From assembly GCA_963576725.1 (NCBI GenBank), contig OY755242.1:24107869-24171868 (forward strand): a DNA stretch of 64,000 nucleotides, in the 5' to 3' direction. Below the pieces are notes generated by a model that searched no databases, was not told where the DNA came from, and worked only from the letters and a program-made list of their open reading frames with translations. Origin of the DNA: Azorinus chamasolen (lineage: Eukaryota > Mollusca > Bivalvia > Cardiida > Solecurtidae). Positions 58,601 to 62,751 of this stretch are shown here, in pieces; position 1 is the first letter of the stretch, and the number at the start of each line of letters is the position of its first letter. A program made the translations under genes and the position numbers.

Positions 58601-61600
58601 CCAACTATATTGTACAATGGGGATCTAGATATTTACCAGGAGCATAGCTGAATCCCTTTTACAAGTGTGTAGTTTTGAAACCATTGTGATAAATACAGTA
58701 CAGGAGCAAATGATCTATTTATCCAGAGACATACATACATATATGTATGTGTATAATCTCTCTGATTTATCACAATAGTTTCATAAATTGACTTTTACAG
58801 AGGGTCAAAAGCCTTTAGGCGCCAATATGAGGGAATGAGTTAAAGATTAGCCTACATGACAAGACAGAATGTTTATCAAAGCATACCCTAATTAGCATTC
58901 GATTTTTGTTCCATTTTGGCCATACAGTAGAACCTCTCTAATGCGACCACTTAATAAATAAACATGGGTGTCTTAATAAGCATGTGGTTTCTTAATGCAG
59001 GACAAAAGTAATGCAGAAAGCTCCTCTAGGAGCTTTCTTCATTATTTTTGTCCTTCATTAATTTAAGCTACCACCTGCATATATCACCCATAATTATACC
59101 TCCTTTAGGTGGTCGCATTAGCGGGTTTTTACTCTATATTTCACATTGATGTTACGCTCTGCACGAGCGTAGCATATCGATAGTTAAGCCCCTGCTCACT
59201 GACGCCTGCTTCTTTATATACATTCAAAAAATGTCAGATGTCAAACATTCAAGAACTGATTTTTACAGTAAACGTGGTGTTTAAAAAACGAAAGTTGGTG
59301 ATAAATAGCTAAATACACAATTTGGATCTAGATCTGTCAGACTCTGTACTTAATTATATAATGAGATTCTAAGACGTCTTGGTAACACTTTTAAAATTTT
59401 ACTGTAAACATGATATTTTCAAAAATGAAGGTTTGTGATAAATACAAAATGGATCTAGATACATACAGAGATTCGAAAACGTCTTAAGTATCAACTTAGA
59501 TCTACTTCAAACAAACAATATACTATTTTTACAACTAAAACGACCTGTGTTTTCGAAAACGAAAGTAGAATAGATCTAGATACTTACTCAGATCAGAAGA
59601 CGCCTAGATCAACTGACTTCATAACTATATGTCACATTTACTATTAGATTTAAGTAAATTGATCTATGTCTGTCTTGGGTAAATTTACGTTTTGTTACAC
59701 GGTGAAGAAGAAAAACAAAGCCTAGATGAATTCACACCCTCTGGAAAGTTGTAATAATCGTGTTACACTTCCTGGTGAAATTGACGTTTGAACATGTCGT
59801 CTGCTATCAAATATTATTTGCTGTAATGTGCCAGAGATATATACATACGTATGTATGTTTATGTCTCTGAATATGCGGAGTAGATATCTATACAGTCTTT
59901 TGCCAGATGGTTTTTTATTTGATAATATGTCGTGCAACTTGACATAATATGCTGATCTGAATTCATCCAAGGCCTTTGATACCAAGGGAGGTAATTCATA
60001 TTTCTTACATAAACTTCTACCTTACAAGAGTATAAGAGCACCAGACTTCCTAGCTTTTCAAGTTTGTCTCACAGAGACTTGCAAAAAGAGAAAACCAAGA
60101 GCAGACAGCTCCTGTACAAGCCACCTGACCAGGATCTGCTGTTTTCTTTACAATAATATAAATCTAATTCTACAGTTAGTTCGTGTGTTCTACGTCATCA
60201 TATGAAAATTATCTAATGAATATTCACGATGCCATTATACCTGACATGAATATTCACTGGGTTGAAAAAACAGGATAACTGTATAGATTGTCCGTTATCG
60301 GTAAAATATTGATTGGATTATCTATCTAGACTTAACCCTTCACTCCACAGGTGCGCCTTTATACGTCAATGCAAACAGAGTAGACCCAGATCAGACCGTT
60401 TGATCAGGGTATGCTCTGATTACATTATGAAATAATATAGATCTAATTCCACGTTTTCTTACATGGCCAATATTAGTGTTAATGTACTAGCTATTATGAA
60501 AAAAGAATTCAAATGCCCAGATATGGAACATCTCAGGATATGTATCTTTCTTTTCACATGTTAAATTTAAAGCTGACATTACATGTCAACTTCTGTTTTT
60601 TTCCGGCATTTTTTATAATTACCCCTTATCAAACTCATTTGTGTCTTTTCTCGTTTCTCGTTCCTATACATATAGTCCGTTCTTGCCCGCCAGATCAAGT
60701 CATAATGCGAAGAAGAGAATAATATGCACAGTAAAATAATTTCTTGCATCACAATAGTGACAGAACGCTTTATTTATCATTAAGCAAACATACTAGTTAT
60801 TCTTATTTGCTTGTAGTAGAATTCCGGTTTAGTGGGATTTAACTGTAACAGTAAATGAAAATAAGAGTAACATGTTATCAACTTATCATGTATGAATATT
60901 ATTAATGTTATATGCGAATAAACTAAAATTTCCAATTCGTTAAAACCTTAAACACCCGTATCTACTATAGGAGCTGTCTCATCAGGGTCTGCTCCATTTG
61001 CTTAGATGTAACACTGTTATACAGATTGGATTCTACACAGGCGCGGATTTTGAGAGGGCGGAACCGGCATACGCCCACCCCCACCCCCTTAAATTGCCAA
61101 AACATTTTTTAGTGTAAATTAGTTGGTATTTAGAGCAGGTGGCTGCTTAAAGCAAGGTGAAAGTAAAACAGAACGCTCCCATAGGAGCGTTCTGTTTTAC
61201 TTTCACCTTGCTTTAAGCAGCCACCTGCCTTTAACACAAAATAATTGATGTAATTTAGTGGTCGTTGTATCTACTAAAATCAATAACAATGATTCAGTAT
61301 AGGAGTGTTTTATTTCCCTCACCTAATTAAGCTCTTTTTCAAAATGTATTACAAACACACTATTTATTTATGTCATCAAACAAAAAAATCTACCCACACC
61401 CACACCCACACCTCCAAAATAATTTCTACGCCGACCCCCCCCCCCCCCCCCCTAATATAGCAAACGTAGTAGATCCAGATCGGACGACTCCTGTAGGAAC
61501 AGTCTGCATGATCAGGGTCTGTTCTGTTTGTTTATGAAATAATACAGATGTGATTCTACAGTTACTGTTTCTGCCACAGTCAAAATTCTTTTATACATGT

Positions 61601-62238
61601 GCTATTATAACAATACATCTAATTAATATTCACGGTGTCATTATTTCTCACATGAATATGCATGGCATAAAACGTTATGTCAGAAGTAAAGGACAAAAAG
61701 GAAAGAAGAAAACAGTGACTAAAGAAAATTAACCCTTCTCTTGCTGAATTTGAAAATATATTTCTTCTTCTCTACTCATGTCCTGTTGTATAATTACATA
61801 TATCTCCACTCTCTACGGACATGTCTCTGTGCAATCACTGCTGTGGAGTGCACTAGTTGCACAATCAACTTGTAAATAGTGCAGGCCCTAGTGAGACAGC
61901 TCCTGCAGGAGCTGTCTCATCGGGGTCTTCACTATTTATAGGTAGGTATACTGACGTGAACAGCAAGAGACGGGCTAAAACAAATCAATGCACAGCACAG
62001 TATATAAGATGAGTATTCACCAAGCAATATTCCATGTTTCTCAGCCAAACCCTATATTGCTGCTATACTCATTAGAAACGTCATAGGATGCGATTCTAAT
62101 GAGTAGCAGTCAGATAAGGTTAGTTGGAGAAATATCAAATATATCTAAGATTTCATAAATACCCCCCTTATCTACAGATATGCGAATAAATTGTTGACTC
62201 ACCCTTTTAGATCTGAGTTTTTCGAGTTTGTTTCCCAT
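34387..62238 (-). CDS. PARP14/15-like: macro-domain PARP (PARP14/15-like ADP-ribosyltransferase), about 11 coding exons
   Basis: Minus-strand CDS, in order: 62238-62203, 58105-57901, 55144-55074, 53709-53479, 50648-50393, 47574-47486, 44366-44121, 41284-41057, 39380-38948, 35518-35261, 34646-34387. All junctions are GT-AG and phases agree throughout. The product is 770 residues, or 757 if translation starts at the exon 2 ATG (58102); residues below use the 757 count. Order: acidic tail (1-67), macro 1 (about 76-250), macro 2 (about 264-441), Ser-rich linker, Trp-rich conserved block (about 465-555), PARP catalytic domain (about 560-757). Triad positions: His628 (Phe-His-Gly-Thr), Tyr659, Glu735. 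The enzyme should move ADP-ribose from NAD+ onto targets. Vertebrate relatives act in interferon and antiviral responses; that role here is inferred. Both macro domains lack the NAAN loop. The first exon is the least certain. Confidence 0.8.
35261..35518 (-). CDS. PARP14/15-like: macro-PARP exon 10 (catalytic core)
   Basis: Acceptor TGAGAACAG, donor ACAG|GTAAAG, phase 1 at both ends. Contains Tyr-Leu-Phe-His-Gly-Thr-Lys (His628), then Phe-Gly-Gly-Ala-Val-Tyr659-Leu-Ala-Glu-Ser and Lys-Ser-Asp-Gln-Tyr. These are the NAD+ binding signature of PARPs. Confidence 0.92.
35620..36068 (+). mobile_element. MITE-B' copy split by a MITE-C insertion
   Basis: CTTTTCTCCATAGATACGC ... CAGACGGCTCCTGTAGG ... 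TATGAAATAATA on the left resumes after the insert as CATCTGATTCTACAGTTTCTGC. Joining the two gives the usual B' sequence. Confidence 0.7.
35737..35941. mobile_element. MITE-C copy nested in MITE-B'
   Basis: CAGTAAAACCCCACTAATGCG / inverse GGGGTTCTACT, TA on both sides. Perfect centre GCAGAAAGCTCCTAGAGGAGCTTTCTGC. Confidence 0.85.
36131..36365 (+). repeat. MITE-B' copy, degenerate
   Basis: TTTGCAAACAGAGTAGAACAAGATCAGACAG ... CAACTCTGTTTGCTAATGAAATG. Termini are decayed. Confidence 0.5.
36490..36718 (+). mobile_element. MITE-A copy
   Basis: TCAACCCTTTCCC to GGAGGAAAGGGTTGA. Centre CATTTGGTCCTATAGGAGCAAATG (one mismatch). Confidence 0.8.
36943..38560 (-). mobile_element. HL4 element (ATCCCCCACCGC hairpin, CCGTC microsatellite, ~165-bp core)
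   Basis: On the minus strand: ATCCCCCACCGCATAGCGGAGGGGGG hairpin, (GTCTGTCCATCCGTCC)n, then units containing TTTCATAAAACTTGAG and GGTCAAGGTCACATTTGAAGG. A 237-bp MITE is nested at 38241-38477. Confidence 0.78.
38241..38477. mobile_element. 237-bp element with 21-bp perfect inverted ends and telomere-like core
   Basis: GGGTAGTTGTGTGACTTTTT at the left and its exact reverse complement at the right. Inside are three CCCTAA units at about 38342-38361 and three copies of GGCCAGGTTAATG. It is inserted in the microsatellite of HL4. Confidence 0.8.
38730..38895. repeat. MITE-H copy, decayed
   Basis: CAGGTGGCAGCTTAATGCATGGTGAAAGTCATGTAGAAAGCTCC / inverse GGAGATTTCTGCATGACTT. Related to 62752-62940. 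Confidence 0.55.
38948..39380 (-). CDS. PARP14/15-like: macro-PARP exon 9 (linker, Trp-rich block, start of catalytic domain)
   Basis: Acceptor GTTTTCCAG, donor GGAG|GTATGT, phase 0 in, phase 1 out. A Ser-rich stretch (NSTSSESSSPQG) is followed by Pro-Glu-Tyr-Trp-Thr-His-Phe, Lys-Asp-Trp, and Val-Gly-His-Gly-Arg-Asp-Ala. It ends with Val-Gln-Arg-Val-Glu-Asn...Tyr-Gln-Lys-Tyr, the first helix of the PARP fold. The Trp-rich block sits where vertebrate PARP14 has its WWE domain, but I cannot confirm a WWE fold by eye. Confidence 0.85.
39538..39767 (-). mobile_element. MITE-A copy
   Basis: TTAACTCTTTCCTCC to GGAGGAAAGGGATAA with perfect centre ATTTGCTCCTATAGGAGCAAAT. Confidence 0.85.
39768..39995 (+). 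mobile_element. MITE-B' copy adjoining MITE-A
   Basis: CACCTTTTCACGCCTTTG ... TATGGCTCCTGTGGCAGTCAT ... ACAGGGAAAGGGTTAA. The left terminus was probably replaced by the MITE-A insertion. Confidence 0.65.
39996..40159 (-). repeat. MITE-B' right half
   Basis: AAGCAAACAGAGCAGACCCTGATCAGGCATCTCCTACAGGAGCCATCTGATC ... GGGGTAAAGGGTTAA. Confidence 0.6.
40160..40726. other. unassigned intronic sequence
   Basis: PARP intron 8. No repeat end or exon recognised. Confidence 0.3.
40727..40950 (-). mobile_element. MITE-A copy
   Basis: TTAACCCATTCCC to GGAATGGGTTAA. Centre ATTTGCTCCTATAGGAGCAAAT. Confidence 0.85.
41057..41284 (-). CDS. PARP14/15-like: macro-PARP exon 8 (macro domain 2, end)
   Basis: 76 codons, phase 0 in and out. 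Contains LYFPTFGTGYLKYPP with Gly392-Thr393-Gly394, then a helix and closing strand (Leu-Asn-Ile-Val-Leu). Confidence 0.83.
41338..41585 (-). repeat. MITE-B' copy, decayed
   Basis: TTAACCTACTTACC ... AAGCAAACAGAGCAGAATTCTGATCAAACGGCTCCTACAGGAGCC ... ATAAACGGTTTA. Confidence 0.6.
41867..42072 (+). mobile_element. MITE-A copy
   Basis: TTAACCCATTCCC to GGAGGAAAAGGTTAA with perfect centre palindrome. About 25 bp near the left arm is deleted. Confidence 0.82.
42097..42346 (-). mobile_element. MITE-B copy
   Basis: TTAACCCTTTCCCTG to GAGGGAAAATGGTTAA. Centre CAGACGGCTCCTCTAGGAGCTCTCTG. Confidence 0.8.
42707..42932 (-). mobile_element. MITE-A copy
   Basis: TTAACCCTTTCCTCC to GAGGGAAAGAGTTAA. AACCATTGTGATAAATAGAGC arms and centre are intact. 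Confidence 0.85.
42933..43640 (+). repeat. MITE-B' copy split by a TA-flanked element
   Basis: TCTTTCATTCCATAAATATACC ... CGGATGGCTCCTGTACGAGTCATCTG ... ATTATGCCAA is interrupted by 43086-43445 and followed by decayed sequence. Confidence 0.5.
43086..43445. mobile_element. TA-flanked MITE with an I-type central palindrome
   Basis: TACAGTTCTCTCTCTCTACAACGA and its inverse GTAGGGAGGGAGCACTGTA. Centre: AAACCCTATGTTGTGACCACTCTTTAGAATCGTCAC followed by its exact reverse complement (about 43241-43316). Confidence 0.75.
43651..43850 (+). repeat. MITE-B' copy, decayed
   Basis: TTTTAACGTCTTTGCAAAAAGACAGCTCCTGCAGATGCTATCTC ... GAATATTCACCAGGGAAAGTGTTA. Confidence 0.5.
43849..44089 (+). mobile_element. 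MITE-B copy next to PARP exon 7
   Basis: TTAGCCCTTTCC to GGGAAAGGGTTAA. The centre is decayed (GCAGCTACTGTAGGAGCCGTCTG). It ends 31 bp from the exon 7 donor. Confidence 0.75.
44121..44366 (-). CDS. PARP14/15-like: macro-PARP exon 7 (macro domain 2, middle)
   Basis: 82 codons, phase 0 at both ends. Cys-Asp-Val-Ile-Val is followed by Gly-Thr-Cys in place of the Asn loop. Then LSKGSLSNAILNVAGPALQ, very close to the style of PARP14 macro domains. A MITE-B ends 31 bp beyond the donor. Confidence 0.85.
44511..44607 (+). repeat. MITE-B fragment
   Basis: CCTTGCAAACAGGGTAGATCTAGATCAGACGGCTACTGTAGGAGCCATCTGATC ... CTGTTTTC. Confidence 0.55.
44608..44857. mobile_element. MITE-F copy
   Basis: TTAACCCTTCTCTTGCT to AGTAAGAGAAGGGTTTTA. 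Centre GAGACAGCTCCTGCAGGAGCTTTCTC. Confidence 0.8.
44870..45113 (-). mobile_element. MITE-B' copy
   Basis: TTAACTCATTTCCTG to AGAGAAGGGGTTAA. Centre decayed (CAGACGTCTCTTACAGACATC). Confidence 0.7.
45119..45205 (+). mobile_element. tRNA-derived SINE head or tRNA-like relic
   Basis: GTGGTCTAGTTGTAACATGCTTGACTGC resembles a Pol III A box region and GGTCCAGAGTTCAAAACCC a B box, spaced as in tRNA. The anticodon arm is poor, so a functional tRNA is unlikely. Confidence 0.5.
45214..46424 (+). mobile_element. MITE-B' copy split by HL1
   Basis: TTAACCCTCTAACTC ... TTGCTTATGAAATACCAATACC, then HL1, then ACTTACATTCATATGCCATTATAC ... GGTAAGGGGTTA. Confidence 0.6.
45315..46334 (-). mobile_element. HL1 element, copy 5, nested in MITE-B'
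   Basis: On the minus strand it starts TTTTTGGCACACCAGAGCAC with the GTGCTGAGGGTG stem, has (CGTCGTCCGTC) near 46220-46280 and about five 165-bp units. It ends with the AGGGCCATTCTGGC hairpin arm at 45315-45340. Confidence 0.8.
46456..46926 (+). mobile_element. MITE-B' copy split by MITE-A
   Basis: TTAATCCTTTTCCTC ... ATGCCTTATATAAAACA on the left continues after the A insert as CTAATAAATATTCATGATGTC ... GGTAAAGAGTTAA. Confidence 0.7.
46630..46863 (-). mobile_element. MITE-A copy nested in MITE-B', TTAT duplicated
   Basis: TTAT at both ends (46630-46633, 46860-46863) encloses the A sequence with centre ATTTGCTCCAATAGGAGCAAAT. Confidence 0.85.
47100..47358 (+). mobile_element. MITE-B' copy
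   Basis: TTAACCCTTTACTCC to GCGTAAAGGGTTAA. Centre CAGACGGCTCCTAATGGAGCCGTCTG. Lies 128 bp from the PARP exon 6 donor. Confidence 0.82.
47486..47574 (-). CDS. PARP14/15-like: macro-PARP exon 6 (start of macro domain 2)
   Basis: 30 codons: acceptor TTGTTACAG, donor AGG|GTAAGA. Encodes CSVKYGNISVKLSVGILTEQ, aligned in position and phase with exon 3. It has no open frame long enough to be noticed and was found by phase. Confidence 0.75.
47676..48414 (-). mobile_element. MITE-B copy split by HL5
   Basis: TTAACCCTTTCCCTG ... TTCATGGACAAAG, then HL5, then ATATGGAAGGTGGAAC ... CAGACGGCTCTTATAGGAGCTGTCTG ... AAGAAGGGTTAA. Confidence 0.75.
47736..48257 (-). mobile_element. HL5 element (about 150-bp units, hairpin TATGCC...GGGGCATA)
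   Basis: Units with GGCCACAAACATGTGTGTAAAGTTTGG occur three times. The right end has a GTACGTGCATACG-type microsatellite and hairpin TATGCCACCACTATGTGGGGGCATA. Confidence 0.7.
48545..48942. other. unassigned AT-rich intronic sequence
   Basis: PARP intron between exons 5 and 6. No exon or repeat recognised. Confidence 0.3.
48943..49193 (-). mobile_element. MITE-B copy
   Basis: TTAACCCTTTCCGTC to GAGGGAATGGGTTAA. Centre CAGATGGCTCCTACAGGAGCCATCTG. Confidence 0.82.
49213..49404 (-). pseudogene. Tc1/mariner transposase, C-terminal fragment
   Basis: The open segment reads Trp-Asp-Glu-Leu-Gly-Arg-Arg, then LLLEWQRIP, then CHVNSVKRRILQCIHKNEGHT-Gly-Tyr-stop. This is the classic end of Tc1-family transposases (WDELGRR ... 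EEW..IP ... SM.RR ... GGHT.Y). The catalytic Asp residues and DNA-binding domain are missing. Upstream sequence has been replaced by a MITE-B' fragment. Confidence 0.82.
49405..49491 (+). repeat. MITE-B' left part
   Basis: TTTGCAAACAGAGTAGATCCAAATCAGATGGCTCC ... TTGACTCTGTTTG, interrupted by MITE-A at its TTAA. Confidence 0.5.
49492..49721 (-). mobile_element. MITE-A copy
   Basis: TTAACCCATTCCC to GGTAATGGGTTAA. Centre ATTTGCTCCTATAGGAGCAAAT. Confidence 0.84.
49786..50035 (-). repeat. MITE-B' copy, decayed
   Basis: TTATCCCTTTACTAC ... AAGCAAACAGATACCCTGGTCAGAAGCTTCTGCAGGACC ... GGAAAAAGGGTTAA. Confidence 0.6.
50107..50332 (+). mobile_element. MITE-A copy, diverged, next to PARP exon 5
   Basis: TTAGCCCACTCCC to GGAATGGGTTAA. 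The palindrome is decayed (GTCTTTGCTCCATGAAGCAATTGC). Ends 61 bp from the exon 5 donor end. Confidence 0.7.
50393..50648 (-). CDS. PARP14/15-like: macro-PARP exon 5 (macro domain 1, end)
   Basis: Acceptor GATTCCAG, donor TCAG|GTTTGT. Contains SIAFPALGTGKLGY, the second ligand loop with Gly195-Thr196-Gly197, followed by the terminal helix and Ile-Ile-Asn-Pro strand. Phase 0 in, phase 1 out. Confidence 0.85.
50690..51570. repeat. 40-bp minisatellite, about 21 units, in PARP intron
   Basis: Unit CATTCTTCACCACTGACAACCTAACACTGTCTCTTGATAC with CACT/CATT, TC/CC and CAC/CAT variants. The segment 50881-51060 is matched at 51121-51300, a 240-bp (six-unit) second-order period. Confidence 0.9.
51931..52158 (-). 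mobile_element. MITE-A copy, diverged
   Basis: TTAACCCATTCCC to GAGGGAATGAATTAA. Centre CATTTGCTTGGTAGGAGCAAATG. Confidence 0.75.
52360..52588 (+). mobile_element. MITE-A copy
   Basis: TTAACCCATTCCTCC to GGAGGAAAGGGTTAA. Centre ATTTGCTCCTATAGGAGTAAAT. Confidence 0.85.
52630..52772. repeat. K-type dispersed repeat
   Basis: GGAGATCCTTTGACGGCAAAAGTAGCAATGTG ... AACAGTGCAACACTACTCAC ... ACCGGCTTAAGCAGTACCGG, matching 21303-21740. Confidence 0.5.
52773..53170. repeat. two decayed MITE-B' copies in tandem
   Basis: First about 52773-52964 (ACGAAACAGAGCAGACCCTGGACC ... AAAGGCTTAA). Second about 52961-53170 (TTAACCAATCCAATC ... CTGTCTGATCTGGGTATGCTCC). Confidence 0.5.
53171..53403 (-). mobile_element. 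MITE-A copy, downstream flank of PARP exon 4
   Basis: TTAACCCTTTCCTCC to GGAGGAAAGGGTTAA. Centre ATTTGCTCCTATCGGAGCAAAT. Ends 75 bp beyond the exon 4 donor. Confidence 0.85.
53479..53709 (-). CDS. PARP14/15-like: macro-PARP exon 4 (macro domain 1, middle)
   Basis: 77 codons, phase 0 at both ends (TTTCAG|ACT; AAG|GTAAAA). Gly-Gly-Ala-Val-Ala-Asn-Ala-Leu matches the macro helix. The segment that is normally Val-Asn-Ala-Ala-Asn reads Val-Cys-Gly-Val-Pro-Gly. It is flanked by two MITE-A copies within 76 bp on each side. Confidence 0.82.
53780..54002 (-). mobile_element. MITE-A copy, upstream flank of PARP exon 4
   Basis: TCAACCCATTCCC ... GATTGGGTTAA. Centre decayed (ATTTAGTCCATAGCAGCAAAT). Starts 70 bp before the exon 4 acceptor. 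Confidence 0.78.
54028..54485 (+). mobile_element. MITE-B copy split by MITE-D
   Basis: TTAAATCCTTTCCC ... CCATGACTATTCTGTAGG, then D, then TTGAAATTTGGAATAAG ... ACAGGGAAAGGGTTAA. Confidence 0.8.
54242..54444. mobile_element. MITE-D copy nested in MITE-B
   Basis: CAGTAAAACCTCTCTATAACGGCCAC / GTGGCCTTTATAGAGAGGTTTAACTG with TA at both ends. Centre ACACTCCTATAGGCGCGTTCTG (partly broken). Confidence 0.85.
54837..55040. mobile_element. MITE-D copy, 33 bp past PARP exon 3 donor
   Basis: CAGTAAAACCTCTCTATAACGGCCAC with inverse partner, TA duplications, and perfect centre CAGAACGCTCCTATAGGAGCGTTCTG. Confidence 0.88.
55074..55144 (-). CDS. PARP14/15-like: macro-PARP exon 3 (start of macro domain 1)
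   Basis: Acceptor CCCTTGCAG, donor AAG|GTATGT. Encodes GKVTVTVAKGDVTGQK, the first strand plus the Gly-Asp-Val/Ile-Thr motif of macro domains. Enters in phase 1, leaves in phase 0. Confidence 0.8.
55340..55470 (+). repeat. MITE-B' left part, interrupted by MITE-C
   Basis: TTTACTCGATAAATACACC ... GCAAACAGAGTAGACACTAATCAGATGGC ... GATATGATTCTACAG. Confidence 0.55.
55472..55676. mobile_element. MITE-C copy
   Basis: CAGTAAAACCCCGCTAATGCG / inverse AGAAGGGGTCTACTG, TA on each side. Centre GCAGAAAGCCCCAAGAGGAGCTTTCTGC. Confidence 0.85.
55690..55923 (-). mobile_element. MITE-B' copy
   Basis: TTAACCGTTTACTCC to GAGTAAAGGGTTAA. Centre AGACAGCTCCTATAGGAGTCGCCTG. Confidence 0.8.
55924..56130 (-). repeat. 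MITE-B' copy, decayed
   Basis: AGCAAGCAGAGCAGATCCTGATCAGATGGCTCCTATATAGGAGC, then CTCTGTTTGCAAAGGC and GAGTAAGGAGTC. Confidence 0.55.
56180..56290. repeat. near-perfect palindrome of about 90 bp
   Basis: GGTCTGGACCGCTTCATGGGTGTCTATATGTACTAT followed by its inverse, centre at 56234/56235. Outer GGGGTACAGGGG / CCCCTGTGGGATGGGG arms continue imperfectly. Confidence 0.85.
56510..56992. repeat. MITE-B' fragments around a broken MITE-A
   Basis: B' left part 56510-56637 (CAGATCAGACAGCTCCTGTCATG). MITE-A remnant 56638-56825 lacking the left half of its palindrome. A second B' part up to 56992 (GAGGGCTCCTACAGGAGCC). Confidence 0.5.
56993..57080 (-). repeat. MITE-A fragment
   Basis: TTAACCCATTCCCTC ... 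AACCATTGGGATAAATAAAGCATTTGCTCC, then breaks at the centre. Confidence 0.65.
57170..57630 (+). mobile_element. MITE-B' copy split by MITE-A
   Basis: TTTACTTGATGAAGATTC ... CTTATCATGATTTG, then A at TTAA, then AATGTTTGCTTATGTAATATTATAG ... CATTAGGTAAATTTAAA. Confidence 0.6.
57264..57493 (-). mobile_element. MITE-A copy nested in MITE-B'
   Basis: TTAACCCATTCCC to GGTAATGGGTTAA. Centre ATTTGCTCCACAGGAGCAAAT (two bases lost). Confidence 0.82.
57638..57891 (+). mobile_element. MITE-B copy abutting PARP exon 2
   Basis: TTAACCCTTTCCC ... perfect centre CAGATGGCTCCTAGAGGAGCCATCTG ... ACAGGGAAATTTAAGGATTAA. It ends within about 9 bp of the exon 2 donor (GT at 57900-57899). Confidence 0.8.
57901..58105 (-). 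CDS. PARP14/15-like: macro-PARP exon 2 (acidic N-terminal segment)
   Basis: Acceptor TTCTCTTGTAG before 58105, donor GCAG|GTAAAT. Begins Thr-Met-Ser-Glu-Arg-Asp and is rich in Asp/Glu (a run of DDPDDTDSE type). Ends in phase 1. The ATG at 58102 is an alternative start. A MITE-B copy ends about 9 bp past the donor. Confidence 0.75.
58171..58268 (+). repeat. MITE-B fragment
   Basis: TTAACCTTTTCCTTC ... GCAAACCGAGTAGTAACCCGGATCAGACAGGCTCC, then breaks. Lies 66 bp upstream of the exon 2 acceptor. Confidence 0.55.
58335..58495. repeat. foldback with 50-bp imperfect arms
   Basis: TGCAAAACTAACCTAAAACTATCTATTTG...AAACCACTCTGA against TCAGAGTGGTTTGGGATAGATAATTCTAAGCTAGTTTTGCA. Confidence 0.75.
58529..58552. 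repeat. homopolymer of 24 G
   Basis: (GT)n leads into an unbroken run of 24 G, then AGGGGG. Length may be affected by sequencing error. Confidence 0.85.
58645..58843 (+). repeat. MITE-A remnant with a short palindromic insert
   Basis: AACCATTGTGATAAATAC...AGGAGCAAATGATCTATTTAT is interrupted by CAGAGACATACATACATATATGTATGTGTATAATCTCTCTG, then TTATCACAATAGTTTC ... GGGAATGAGTTAA. A similar ATACATACGTATGTAT...GTCTCTG lies at 59831-59869. Confidence 0.65.
58926..59135. mobile_element. MITE-C copy
   Basis: CAGTAGAACCTCTCTAATGCG / inverse CGCATTAGCGGGTTTTTACT. Centre GCAGAAAGCTCCTCTAGGAGCTTTCTTC. Confidence 0.8.
59136..60055. other. unassigned intronic sequence (PARP intron 1 in this model)
   Basis: AT-rich, with several GATCTAGATAC-type short repeats (59330-59590). 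No exon joins in phase with the neighbours as far as I can see. Confidence 0.3.
60058..60265 (+). repeat. MITE-B' copy, decayed
   Basis: CTTGCAAAAAGAGAAAACCAAGAGCAGACAGCTCCTGTAC ... CATGAATATTCACTGGGTTG. Confidence 0.5.
60332..60510 (+). repeat. MITE-B' copy, right end lost
   Basis: TTAACCCTTCACTCC ... GCAAACAGAGTAGACCCAGATCAGACCG ... GAAATAATATAGATC. Confidence 0.55.
61030..61455. repeat. unclassified repeat enclosing a MITE-D, with C-rich end
   Basis: GGCGCGGATTTTGAGAGGGCGG ... CCCACCCCCACCCCC at the left and CCCACACCCACACCCACACC plus a run of about 18 C at 61436-61452. The 5'-truncated MITE-D (61116-61270) has centre CAGAACGCTCCCATAGGAGCGTTCTG. Confidence 0.5.
61456..61678 (+). repeat. 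MITE-B' copy, left end lost
   Basis: AGCAAACGTAGTAGATCCAGATCGGACGACTCCTGTAGGAACAGTC ... ATGCATGGCATAAAACGTTA. Confidence 0.6.
61729..61978. mobile_element. MITE-F copy
   Basis: TTAACCCTTCTCTTGCT to AGCAAGAGACGGGCTAA. Perfect centre GAGACAGCTCCTGCAGGAGCTGTCTC. Confidence 0.82.
62040..62130. repeat. I-type hairpin repeat
   Basis: CCAAACCCTATATTGCTGCTATACTCATTAGAAACGTC / inverse GATTCTAATGAGTAGCAGTCAGATAAGGTTAGTTGG. Same fold as 43241-43316. Confidence 0.55.
62203..62238 (-). CDS. PARP14/15-like: macro-PARP candidate exon 1
   Basis: ATG at 62238 in good context (acaATGG) encodes MGNKLEKLRSKR and ends at a strong donor AGG|GTGAGT, phase 0, matching exon 2. The frame stays open upstream to a possible acceptor at 62337, so the exon could instead be 62336-62203 with more exons before it. 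Gly2 is present, but the usual Ser/Thr of a myristoylation site is not. Confidence 0.45.
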
Positions 62239-62751
62239 TGTCACAACGCACCAGGTAGGCAATTTAAAGTTCCTGAGAATGTCACCTGGCCTCACAAGTG
62301 CATCATGGTTTTTTGTTAGTGTGCCGAATTCATAAACTAAAAGAATATGCAACAGTTGGCACAAATTACACTCTTTTGGCAAATTTGTTATAATAAAAAA
62401 TAACAGTCAGGATCCAGCTGAAATATAAATTATTCCGGCGCCTTATTTTACCAGGGTCTATGTTTCAGTGACAATTTGGTCGTGTTTTGAAAAGAAATAG
62501 AAACAACGGTCGGACGGACAATGTCAGTATATTCCCCAACCCCACCCAATTAATTTTTGGAATTGAACAATACAACAATTTTGCACTGGGTTTACTGGTT
62601 AAATGTGATAAAAGGAAAGAACAGACCCTTTAAAATTACACGTTATATACTCTGATTGCTTCTGTTATTAAGCCCATGAACAGAACGAACTTTCGATTGG
62701 TTTTACCTTTTAAGTTAGATGAATTAAATAACATTTTCTATCAACTATATA

